DNA of 64,000 nt from Neelides folsomi (Eukaryota; Arthropoda; Collembola; Neelipleona; Neelidae): the NCBI GenBank assembly GCA_034687125.1, contig JAQGBZ010000286.1:1-64000 (forward strand). The letters run 5' to 3'. Shown one piece after another: positions 11,779 to 23,700 of this stretch (positions are counted from its first letter, which is position 1; every line of letters begins with the position of its first letter). Below the pieces are notes generated by a model, which worked only from the letters and a program-made list of their open reading frames with translations, did not search any database and was not told the DNA's origin. Position numbers and translations under genes: made by a program.

Positions 11779-14700
11779 ATGTCCAAAAACATGGTTCTTA
11801 ACCAGGTATGATTTACAATATTGAATTTATTGAAATCCTCATTTCTTGTACCATTATTTAATTCAAGGGCATTTTTGAACTTTGTTTTATTATAGAAAGT
11901 TGAAGACTACGTTAAATCGGTCAAAGTAAAGGTAAATGAAATTTTATTAAATTATGTTTAAACATCCAAAATAAGAATAACTTTAGATGTAGCAGAACTT
12001 TAATTTTTACTTTTCTGTTCTTATTTTTTAGTCGGAACAGCTGGTGAAAAATGTTTTTCCGGAGAAGATCGTCGTCTTAAATGAAATTCTGGAAACGCAT
12101 TTCAGTTTGAAAGATCCGTCGGTTTTGCATCAAGAATTAAATATTCCGGTTCCTGACCCTGTGGCTATCTCAAGGTGAGAAAATATTAATCAGATTAAGT
12201 ATTAATTGTATAATAAATCATAATAGGAATTAGATAAATTGTAATGTTAACAAGTATATTTAAAATTAATGGTTATTGTCATTAATGTTATTAGGGGATT
12301 GGCCAACAATCATGGTCATGATGACAAAACGAGCAACAAGAAACGAAAGATTGCAATCGACGGTGAATTTGACTTGGTCAAAAACGAAGTTGATGGTTTT
12401 GGATCCGGAACGAAAGTTTTGGCAATTATGAGCGGTCCGGTCACTTCAAACACCCACATAACGAAATTAATCGACGTTGTGAAGCCGCACATTCGCCAAC
12501 TTGTCGAAGATACCAATCTGGTAATAACTTAATTGTTAAATTCTGATTTAAACTAAACTATAATACTATTAAACTAAACAACGAAGCCGACGCTTAATTA
12601 AGATGAAAAAATTAATTAAAATTAATTAAAAAACAGTTATCCTATTAAACTTATTTTTAATTAAAGCAAAGGACGGGTTGGAATCTCCTGAGTGTTTGGG
12701 CCCTATACATTAAAACGTATTATGATCTTATTAAAATAGACAAAATACGCATTGCCAGATTTCAATAATTTGAATCAATTCAATTCATATCTTCTCAACC
12801 CTTTATGGATATGTTTTATACTTTAAGGCCCTAACCAAAGTGGTTTTGGGTATAAGAGAGTATAAGGCGGTTTAGTTATTCCCACTTATCAAAAAATCAT
12901 TTCCGGTTATTCCGGGTATAAAATCCTAACCAAAGTGCTTAATAGCGCTACTCCCGAAAACCCTTGATAGCTTTTTAATAGCCTATTCCCGGTATAACTT
13001 TTTCTATACAATAAATGGTGCGCGGTCAGTCTGAATTTCATTGTTATTGTATGTAAGTATGTAATACAACATATTACTGTATTACATATATATCCGTATA
13101 TAATACATATGTATAATACATATGTATACATACATATAATTTACATATAATACATGCAACAAAGGGAGGTCTTGTGTGTTATATATGTGTATAAATTATA
13201 GGACAACTTTTAAAATAATTCATATGGCTTTATAGTAATTTATTTTTGGTTACTTAAAAATCTTTGCTACCAAAACAATCCCATTGCCGAATTAAAGCAT
13301 AACATTCAAGATCCTGTTGATTCAATCATTCCAAAGACCTTAAAGAATGTAGTCGCAAATCTGCAAAGAAGAGTGCGATTATGCCGTGTGGAGGGAAGAC
13401 ACTTTGAGCATCCGCTATAAAGCCATATGAATTATTTTAAAAGTTGTCCTATGATTTATACACATCCATAACACTCAAGACATTCTTCCTTTGTTGCAAT
13501 CCTTTTGGATATCCCTGTATGTGCTCAAACATTATTATAAGAACTGCAGTAGTAACGGATCTTGATTTAAAAATGTCACCTATAGAGTTTTCAAAGATGT
13601 ATTAAAAATTGTTAAAGGGCATTTTAATTTGGTTAATTAATATGAGAAATTGTTAAAACTACTATTAATCAAGGACTTATTAAATTAAAATGAGTTTTCC
13701 AAGTCCTGTATTATTGACCACTATAAAAAGAAATTATATAACCTATGAATTTCCATAAAACTATTAAATATTCCAAATTTAAAATCTTAACAATCTTAAA
13801 ATTTCTCGACTTATTCCTCCTTATACCTGCTCAGGAGCGTGTATAACTTTTTGGCATAACTTCTCGATTTGAACTTTGGTTAGAAAACCTTTATTCCTCG
13901 TTAAACCCAAATCCTGACCAAAGTGCACCTGGAATAGCTTATACCACTTTTCACTTTGGTCAGAATTTTATTAAGTTTTAATAGAGCAATTTAAACCTCT
14001 CTATTCAACCACTTTGGCTAGGCCCTAATATAAGTTCATCACAATATATAAGTTGAAATAAGTCTTTTCAAAAGAGTACAATACAATGCCTATTGTTCCA
14101 TTATAAATAATATGAGATGAATGAAAATTACTAATCATATTTTATCGTTAAACTAAATTATGAATCATTTTTTCAACACAGAATTTAACGCTCTTTAAAA
14201 TGGCTATAGTGAATATGTTGGCCTTATTCGAATTTTAAAATGGCTAACATATTTAAGTAATTAGTTAATTTTTCTTAATTTTCATTCATAGTTAATTTTT
14301 TACTCATACATTTTAGAACAAAGTGTATTTAAACTTTATTGTATATTTTACTATAATGAACAACTTTTATAGGATTGTCATCAAAATCTCCTTTGTTTAA
14401 AAGTTAAATGTAATTTAAAGTTTGAAATTAAATACATTATGACCAATATGGCATCTACGGTGGGGCCAAAATACTCAGGAGATTCTAACCCGTCCTTTTA
14501 ATTGTGATTTTCCAGTTGAAAATGTGGGTTACATTTCTCATTCCAAAAATCGAAGATGGAAACAATTTTGGAGTTTCAATCCAAGAAGATACGCTCGGTG
14601 AGATCAGAACGGTTGAAGCGGAAGCTGCAACATTTTACGAACAAATCAGTCGTTATTTCATTACCAGAGGCAAAATTATCTCAAAGGTCAATTATTATTT

Positions 14701-14969
14701 AATGGACATTGTTATAACCATTAATTAATTAATTTAATTAATAAAGTTAAAGTTAATTAAAATTTGTTTACTTTTTTCAGGTGGCAAAATATCCGCACAT
14801 CGAGGATTACCGTAAATTGATCGACGAGTTGGACGAAAAGGAATTTTTGAGCTTGAAAATTGTCCTGTCAGAAGTTCGAAATCACTACGCGTCAATGTAC
14901 GACCTTATTAATAAGAACTTTGAGAAAATTATTCGTCCAAGGACATCCAATGCGGAAAATCTCTATTAA
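11779..14969 (+). CDS. PSME3: Proteasome activator complex subunit 3 (REG/PA28 gamma)
   Basis: Forms the ring-shaped nuclear activator that opens the 20S proteasome for ATP- and ubiquitin-independent degradation. Six exons join in frame: 11779-11805, 11896-11931, 12032-12174, 12295-12520, 14516-14686 and 14781-14969, giving 263 residues (family about 254). The N-terminal helix carries KVFPEK-like text (NVFPEKIVVLNEILE). A lysine/arginine-rich NKKRKI near residues 83-88 fits the nuclear signal of the gamma type. The activation loop IEDGNNFGVSIQED (about 156-169) and the C-terminal RPRTSNAENLY are diagnostic. Intron 4 is 2.0 kb, much larger than the others, because of nested transposon relics. 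The start codon lies directly after a TTTATAG acceptor, so a 5' UTR intron is likely. Very secure. Confidence 0.97.
12827..14025. mobile_element. 1.2-kb non-autonomous DNA transposon in PSME3 intron 4
   Basis: The left end reads GGCCCTAACCAAAGTGG and the right end, reverse-complemented, reads GGGCCTAGCCAAAGTGG (15 of 17 match). TAA flanks both ends (12824-12826 and 14026-14028). The word ACCAAAGTG or its complement recurs near both ends (near 12834, 12930, 13917, 13962 and 14008), as expected for subterminal transposase-binding sites. There is no long open frame. GGSCC ends with a TAA duplication suggest the PIF/Harbinger group, but this is inferred. A second, unrelated element is inserted at 13156-13519. 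Confidence 0.6.
13156..13519 (+). mobile_element. Deleted mariner/Tc-type element with transposase C-terminus
   Basis: Two roughly 80-bp inverted arms (13156-13235 and 13415-13498) share the sequence reading GCAACAAAGG on the outside and ATATGGCTTTATAG on the inside. Beyond the right arm the end finishes ATCCCTGTA, a typical mariner/Tc terminus; the corresponding outer left end is missing. Between the arms, 13274-13420 reads as 48 codons and a stop with the look of a mariner-like transposase tail (VVANLQRRVRLC... RHFEHPL). The element is nested inside the 12827-14025 transposon. The exact family is not assigned. Confidence 0.6.
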
Positions 14970-15023
14970 GCCTTCTTTAACTTTAACTTTAACTATAATT
15001 TACATTTTAAGTTTCTTAACCAA

Positions 15024-15110
15024 TTAGAATGAACATAAAGTTTCTTCCAATGGCGATTCAAATACAGATTTCGTTGTTATTTCCTTTCAGAGACTTTATG
15101 TTCAATCTAA
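15024..15110. repeat. Hairpin-forming inverted repeat in PSME3 3' region
   Basis: TTAGAATGAACATAAAGT pairs with ACTTTATGTTCAATCTAA (one mismatch) across a 50-base spacer, 55 bases after the PSME3 stop codon. It may be a small MITE transcribed in the 3' UTR. Confidence 0.5.
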
Positions 15111-15345
15111 GCCCAAATATTAATATTTAGCTCTTTTGATAATGTTTTAAACAATTTGAATTATAGAAACCTTCTAATAATGCCAGGATTTACAAATAAT
15201 TACAATTTATCTTAATTAATTTAAGAGCTCAAATTACATACTTTTAATGGTAATTGGTACTGAGTTTATGAATTTTATATAAAGTGTCAGTTTTCTCTAT
15301 AGGTTTCCAGTACTTTATAAATATTAATGTTGAACACTTTTCTTA

Positions 15346-15351
15346 AATAAA
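15346..15351 (+). terminator. Candidate PSME3 polyadenylation signal
   Basis: The first AATAAA found downstream of the stop codon, about 380 bases on. It is assigned by position only. Confidence 0.45.
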
Positions 15352-17778
15352 ATCAGTTAAATACGTTTTACCAAAATTCTTCATTTATTTTCATGTTTAA
15401 ATAATTATTTAATTTTAATTAAATAAGTTTAACTATGAATTTATGTAAATTCCATTTATGCAGATCCCATTTATGCAAGTTCCATTTATGCATAAATGCA
15501 ATCATCAAAAATTCTACTGTGTGTAATTCTGCAAATTTATTAAGGGCTTCTGGAATTTTATTTATTACAAACTTTGGTTTTAGTCAAACTAATAATTAAG
15601 TAATGATATTTTATATGGCACTTTGACAAACAAAAAAGTTTGCGCATTTTTAACTATAAATTATTAAAATTATCGTTTTAACATGTGAATTAAGTGATTG
15701 GCAATTAGATAATTAAATTAATCCAATTTACCCACCGAGCGATTAAACAATAGAAATTGAATCAATCAAAATTCAATCAAATTCGAGTTATTTAAATATT
15801 GCAGTTTGATTTCCCCATTAAGAACTTTAAGCGAACTTAAATATCAAATGCATTTAGCACAAGATAGTTAATTAACCAACCGCGTAGGATTTAATTAATA
15901 AACAATAAAAGGTTTGGGTTTATAATCGATATTATAAGAGGTAAATTGGATTCGAAAATAACACTAAAAATATTAAAATTCCGTTTAAGATTACAAACAT
16001 CGCGATGTTCACTCGATGCATCGAGTTTAATTTTAATGTCTATTTAACTTTTATTGCAAGGATACGTATTTATTATTAAAGTCATTTTGACTTTTTTTAT
16101 TTCACCTTCACCCCGAACATCAAAAACCGAGAGTTTATATTTTAATTAATTATACATTTAATACACAGCTTCACACATTTCGAATGTTGTGATATGTTAA
16201 TTATAAAGTTAATTAATGCAATATTTAAATATAACATTTACGAGCAGTTTAACGACAACAAGAGCACTTTAATTAACTTAGAATTAAATAACTTCATTGA
16301 TTTATACGCAGATTCCAAATCGTAAAATCTTAATTAAATTCACCAATTGATTTAATAAATTAATATAAAAGTTAAGTAAAAATTCCGACGGATTAAATAA
16401 TGTTTCATGTAATTAAATATCCTAATAGCTAATTATTACATTAGTTAGTTATTAGTTGCAATAAAAATGGGTTATGTCAATGTGTACAACACTGGTTGAA
16501 TCAAATTATTCAATTAAATGAATTATTATTCAATTAATACTTCAAAAGGCTTCTCATTAAAAAGGGTAATACAAATAAATAGACAAAATACTCTTGGGAG
16601 CATTCTCCACATAAAGTTAAATACAGAATTAACTAAATACATAATTAATTAATATTCATCATTTAAAGGTACAAATAATCAAGTTAATAAATCTCCAATT
16701 TGAATTAATAACAATTAACTAATTTATAATAACGTAACACAGGTGGGTCAATTTATTCTCCTTCAGACATTTAAGAAAACAGTTTAAATTATCATTAAAA
16801 TTATTATTAAAATTTTTCTTTAAATTATGATTATCTATTTATTATTATTTATTATTAATTTACTTATTATTAGTTTTTCAATTATTGCATTTAATGATCA
16901 TTTATGAACGTAACCTGACCAATAGTTTAATTTAAATGCTATTTAACTAACAATTCCTTATCTAATTATTCATTAAATATAATCAGCGTAATGATAACAA
17001 AATGAATTATTAAGATAAGATAATTCCTACACATTTAATGATAACTACATTATCTTATCATAAATTAAACATTAAATACAAATAGTTAATTATATTGGAA
17101 TCTTCAATAAGTCATAATCAATGCCGATTACAATTTTTATTTTTTCGAATTTGTAATATTCTATTTACATGTAAATGTATACATCCTGGTTGATTTGCTT
17201 ATGGTTTGGAGTAAATCATAAATCTTTTATTTCCTTATATTACCAAGGGTTAATGTATTTTTATATACTCGAAAAAAATAAAAATTGTAATCAGAATTGA
17301 TCATGACTTATTGAAGATTCCATTACATTACATTAAATATTTAAATATATCTAATAGTTATTATAATTGTGATTATGTATGTATAGTACTGCAGTTTATC
17401 AGTTTTAATTGATGAGTATGAAGTTTTTATATAGGAAAATTACTACCTTGCTTCTTTTCACTTGTCAAAAGTGATTGTAATTAAAATTAAGCTAACAGGA
17501 ATAGTATTAGCAAAAGGGTTTTTGTCAGTCCAAAATTACATACTTGACCAAATATGTAAATGATTTTTTATAGTCATTTTAAAAGACGAAAATTTTCCAT
17601 ATCATGAGCATTATGGAATTATACAAAACATGTAAATGTTTTTTTAGTAGTACAAATGTTAATTGTAGGTAGACAAACATACAAATTGTTGCCTAAATAC
17701 AACTAAACGCATTTAAGGCGTTTTTCTAGGCATTAGGTAAACAAAATACATTTTGGGTTGTTTTCAGCAAAAGTTTTT
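15352..17778. other. Intergenic AT-rich DNA between PSME3 and LRRFIP (tail to tail)
   Basis: No open frame or RNA gene is recognised. The region is very AT-rich with many TTAATTAA-like words. The only clear structure is the inverted-repeat element at 17096-17322. Confidence 0.6.
17096..17322. mobile_element. 227-bp MITE with about 53-bp inverted arms
   Basis: The left arm starts TGGAATCTTCAATAAGTCAT and ends at a TTTTTTCGA block (17148); the right arm (17269-17322) is its reverse complement with a few differences, ending ATTGAAGATTCCA. The 120-base centre has no coding potential. No clear target duplication is seen. Confidence 0.65.
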
Positions 17779-20700
17779 TCAGAGTTCTTTGAGAAGAGTT
17801 GATTTAGCTGTTTTTAATTTATCGAGACGCTTCTGAAGATGAGAATTCGTCGTTTCAACTTCATCCAATTTTGATTGAGCTTCACGTAGCTGAAAAAAAC
17901 ATTTTTTAAATTAATATTTAATTAATGTTTAAATATTGATTTAAATGGTAAAATGTAATTATTTTAAATGTAATTATTTTAAATAAATTTTTACTTCTCG
18001 TTGCAATTTCCGTTTTTCAAGTTTTAAATCATCTTCTCTGGATTCTGCTTCGTCTGATGTCTGTTTAAATCGAGCCACTTGGCCATCTAACCTCGCAACC
18101 TTAATTTAATTAAAAAAACATTTTATTAAAGTTAATTGAATTCAGAAGATTTAAAATCAATGATTATAATTTGAGTATTAAAAACAAAACTCACATTGGC
18201 CTGCAATGTTGCAATTTCTTGTTCGTATTTTTGGAGTTTAAAGCGATAATCAGCCATTTGCTTATTAGCTTCACCTTTAAATTTAAATAACAATTAAATG
18301 ATTTGGTATATTAATGACTTATCCTCATTCTCTTTGAGAAAATTAAAAGTTTGTACTTTTCAATTTAAATAAATTTTAAATGGAAAGATTGGACCTTTTC
18401 ATGTGAAACATTGTGATCATCATCAAATACCAATTGTGTGTATTAAAAATATTTTGGTAATTTCAATTAATCCAATTAATATCCCAATTAAAATTAGTCA
18501 TTATTCTCATTATTTTCACAAGTTGAAAACCAAAAGTTAATTTGCAGTTAGAAATCACGTTGTTAAATTTTTTCAAAATTTAGTCAAATCAATCATTATG
18601 TTTCAGTAAGTTCATTCTTTCCAATTTTAGTTCTTTTTAGAATTCTGAGTACAATAGTATTAAAAACACACCAATTGTAAGCCAAAACATTTCAAAACCA
18701 ACCATTTAATTAACAATTAATGAATATTAAACTTAATTTTAATTAAAGTTAATTTTTCAATGTGTTACAATGTTAGTAAAAAATGTCTCACGTTGCTGAC
18801 TCTCAAGATGCTCACCCTCGGGTCCATTCATGTAGTGATTTGAATTACCGACGCTGTTGTGACCTCCAGAATGATCCCCCTTGGAGTGATTGTGATTTCT
18901 TTCTTCCTCCAAGTCAAGTTTGAGTCGACGGATTTCATCCAAAAGTTCATTCTTTTCTTCTAATACCCGCTTTAACCTCAGATCTTAAATTAATAATTAA
19001 AAATCAATATTAACTCATTTGACTCCATTTTTAACAATTTAGACTTTTAAAGAGAGAATTTATAATCTCAATTAAAGTTAATATAATTTTAATTAGAGTT
19101 TATCAAATCTTACCAAGCGATCCTTTCCCAAGTGTCGAGAATATCTGTGCGGATTGTTGAGTTACTAAATTCCTTTGTATTCTCGTTTCCCTCTCGCCAT
19201 TTCCTAAGTCGACTTCTACTTCACTTTCTACAACGACTAGACCGTATTCCTAAATATTTATAAAAACACATGTAATTGTATTGATTAAATTGTAGTTAAA
19301 TTGATAATATTAAATTTTAGATTCTATAAAATTAAATAATTGAGTTTTAATTTACTTTAATCATTTCATCTCTTTCTTGAAGTTGAGATTTGTAATATTC
19401 TAGCTCGTCCTTTAAAGTGTTTGACACTCTTTTGAGATTTTCAAAGTCCCTACATTTGTCCCTGTGTTCTCTCGAGAGCTGGGAAAGAGATTCTTCAAGG
19501 TCTTCGATTTTATCCTTCAGCAATTCAACGTTGTAAGTTAAGGAAGATTTTTCGTTGTCTAGTTGAGCATTTTGAACCATCGACTTCCTAAATTTATCTT
19601 CAATCTCTTTCAACTCGTGCTACAATTAAAATAAACAAAAATAAACAAATTAAAATAAATAAATTAAAATAAATCAATTAAAATAAACACATTAAAATAA
19701 AAACAGATTAATTAAACTTGTCAACATAATTAAAAAAATTCTATATTTTTTCCAAAATCTTAATTTAATTTGTCATTTAATCATTATTTAATTTTATTAC
19801 CTTCATATCCCTAATGCTAACTAATCCATCTTCAGAAGAATCTTCCGAGCTTCGTCGACTCGAATGATAACTCGCAGAACCACCAGAATGTGAAGGCCCT
19901 CGGTGGCTTCCCAAAGCTACGCGAAATGCCGCTTTGTTCACAACGTCTAAAAATATTTTTGATTAGAATTCAATTATTCAAATATTTAAAAAATATCTAT
20001 TTAGGTTGAAAAATTCAATTGGTTTAAGTCAATTAGCTAAAGTCGATTTAAGTCAATTCCACCTGTTCCTGTCGAATACATGTCGTAATGTCGATCAGCA
20101 TTTTCTTCTGACTCTTTCTGTTGCTTCTCCAATTCCTTCATTCGGATTTCACGGGCTTCAGCTCTCGCTTGGCGTCTTGCAGCAAGTCGAGCTTCAGCCT
20201 TAAATAGATAAAAATAGTTAGTATTAAAAATTATTTGTAATTAACTAAAGATTCTCCAATTGAACTGCGCAAATATGTAAAAATGTAATTAAGGTAAAAA
20301 AAGATATTAATTATAATTAAATTAATTAAATAAATTGTTGATTACTCCTTCCTGAACATCGATTAAGTAGTCGACAATTGAATTATCCTGATTTTGATAA
20401 TAAATATGATTTGTTGGCTCAATAAAAACTTGATCATTTTCTTCAATCCCATTTTCCCCCTCGGAATGAATTTTCCCATTAACTTTAATTGAACTTTCCA
20501 CTGTGAATGAATTTTCTTTTTCATCATCTCCAAATTCCCCCAAATCATTTAAAATAATTTCTTCATTTCCAACACCTTTAACTTCAGTTTCACACAACGT
20601 CAAATCCAATTCATTTCCATTTTGTCCACTTTGACTATTATTATTATTACAATTATTATAATTATTAGGAACATCTTGACTAATCATCTTAAAATTCTCA

Positions 20701-23700
20701 TTCATATTCTCAACTAAAATAGAACCCATGTTTAATTCCGTAATTAAATCTAAATTTTCACAATTAATCCCTTCATTACAAATTTCAGTTACTGGGCGTT
20801 CCAATTCTGATTCAGTTAATTTGTCATTTTTATCTTCATCCACTTGACATTTAATCTCATCAATTTTTGCAATTTCTCGATGACATATATTAGATATTGC
20901 AAAATCCTTATCTTCTGGCTCGTTATCAGAATTCGCAAGGATTGTGATTTCATTCTCGTCCTCGCAGTTTTCCTCTGCCGGTTGAGTCGAATGGTTCGAA
21001 TTAATTAAATTCTCATTATTAATCTGATTATTAATTTCATTTATTTCTATCTCGAGTGTGTGTGATTGTTCGCCGATGTTCATCGAACTCGATGAATTAA
21101 TTACAAATTCCCATGGAACATCTTCAGTGCTGGTAATTGACCCAGCTGCAGACATTGCCCGATTGGATCCATCATCGCTCAAACTTAAATGTTGATCTTC
21201 TCGGGCATCTGACCAAATTTCTTCTGAACCTGTCGTTCCAGTTCCTTCTGTATTTTCCTCAGCCTCTTCAAACTCATCTTCTTTGCTCTCTTCATCGCCC
21301 ACGTCCAGTTCTTCCTTTTGATCAATTTCTTCCTTCACTTCAAACCCAACTTCATTTCCATCAATTCCATCTTCGTTTCTTTGAACTTTATCTTCCATTC
21401 CATCTACGATTCTTTCATCGATTCCATCTACGATTACATCGCCGTTTCTTTCAATTCCATCCAATTTATTTTCTTTACAAATTGGTTGGACTTTAATTAA
21501 ATCCTCACTGATTCCTTCTTCCATTATTCCCCTAAATTAATAATTTAATTCACAACAAAATAGTAAATTAAATTACAAAACAGCACATTTGAATAAACAG
21601 ATAGTTAAATTAAAATCGTTAAATAATTGAATTAAAATTATTTAAATACTTAAATGTGTGTTTAAACACTGTATAATTAATTATTATATTCACATTATAA
21701 CATAATCAAATTAGAAAAAAAGGGTTGAAATTATCTTGACAGGAAATTGCAGATTTTTTTCTTTCTTCCTTTGAACAAGTCCAAATTAAAAGTGTTGAGA
21801 AGTCATAAAATATTGAGCCATTAAAAAAATTCCTCCTATTGAGAGGGAGTTGAGAATTAGCCAGGGTTTTAAATAAATGGAATACAAAAGAGGAAGCTCA
21901 GATTTCACACGACTCAAGAAATAAATAAAACGAAGAGTTGTGAAAAAAACAAATAACTCAATTCCCTTCTTGTCCTAGTTAAATAACAATGAGAATCAGA
22001 CACGAATTGTATTTACAATATTTATAATTCAACACGAATAGTCCGAATAGCATTTGCAATATATATTTATAAATTCACATTCACCAGCACTGTAATTATA
22101 AATTCACCAACACAGGAGTCAAAATAGAATAATTACAATACGAGGTTAACATTACAATAATTGCGAAATGTTTTTAATGAACAGATTCCTATTCTTGATA
22201 ATAACTCCGCACACCTCAGTTAGTTCGTCACACAAATTGTATTTGAATAGCTGGCAAAGGAATCCACTGATTCATCCAACATTAACATTTACTCATTCTC
22301 TTCACCTCCAAAAAAACTCAGGATTTTTTACATCCTTATAAACAAATTTCCGTCCAGGTAAGAAGATCGTGAACAAATCCTTAATGGATTATTAACCAAA
22401 TAGTCACGGCACTATTAAATATAACTAAATACACACAAAGCTAACTATAACTATTAAACTCAACTAATTACACAGTTTAATATAATTTAACACAGTGTTT
22501 AATATAACCATTAAATACATAGGAAGTTAAATATACTCTTTCCAATTGAGTTGTTATAAGATTGTTAACCACAAGGATAATTCACGTCACTGTGATTTCA
22601 AAAGTCAAACGTGAAGGATTATAATAAAGAAAAGAATAATAAGAAATAATCAAATTGACACATGGCGGAATTAAACGAGGAAAACTGAAGGAAGTGAAAA
22701 CCATTTAAAAAGAAAACCATTTAATACGAATTGGATTTAAAAAGAATTGTATTTGAATTCGAGGGAAAATCACAATGGGGGAGATTTTCATTGGCGACAC
22801 CCAAAAAGCCCAAACTTCTACTTCTACCAGAATTCTCCCAGAAGAGAGAGGAAAAACAGTGAAATGACTTTGGGTTGTATTTTGGTCCTCCGATGGCTTC
22901 AGTAGCCAGAGGTTACCACTTCACATCTCCAAAGGGTCTCCCCATTAAGAACCCTTCAAAAGCCTTGAAGGAACAGAACACAAATGTCCAGAGGTGTAGC
23001 AGGTAAAGATAAACCAAACCTTCTGCTCTTTTTCTCCTCTCCCTTTTCAACAACCAAAGAGGGAACAAACGGTTTCCCTCCAATTTAATACCTGAGTCAA
23101 AATCAATACTTTTTAATACAAATACAGTATATAAATATTGTATATTAATATCTTATATTGGTATGTATACTTACATATAAGATATATACATAGTTTTTAT
23201 CATTTCAAGTACAAATAAAAAAAACCAGTGCATTATAAATACAATGTACTGATAATAATGTATGGATAATTTAATATTTATCGTATGTGCAATCACGGAT
23301 ACGTTCCCCTTTGAGAATTAAGTTTGTGACTGATTGTGAAAACTAAACTTGTTTTAGTAGTCTGAGTAACCATATGAAAAATAAATTAGCAAAATAAAAG
23401 TGATAAATAAAAAAAGTTAAATTTTTGCCATTGAATTGAATTTATATTAGATCTTGCATTTTATTTATTTTTACGACTGAGGTTTTTTATATTAAATATT
23501 GAAATTTTATTTATTTTTGTATTGCAAATAAGAACCTTTGTCTCACATTAATTGCGTTATCCAGATATTTTTATATTTTGCAATTTATTTAACTTTATGT
23601 TTTTGCAATTTAATTTATTTTTATATTCTAAATGAAATATAATGAATATAAATATTATTTAAAATGTTTATTAATTTTTTATATACTGCAATTTTTAATT

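Noticed and set aside
21137..21500. Plus-strand frames antisense to the acidic LRRFIP exon
   Set aside because: These are mirror readings of a low-complexity acidic coding exon (Phe/Leu/His-rich), not independent genes.
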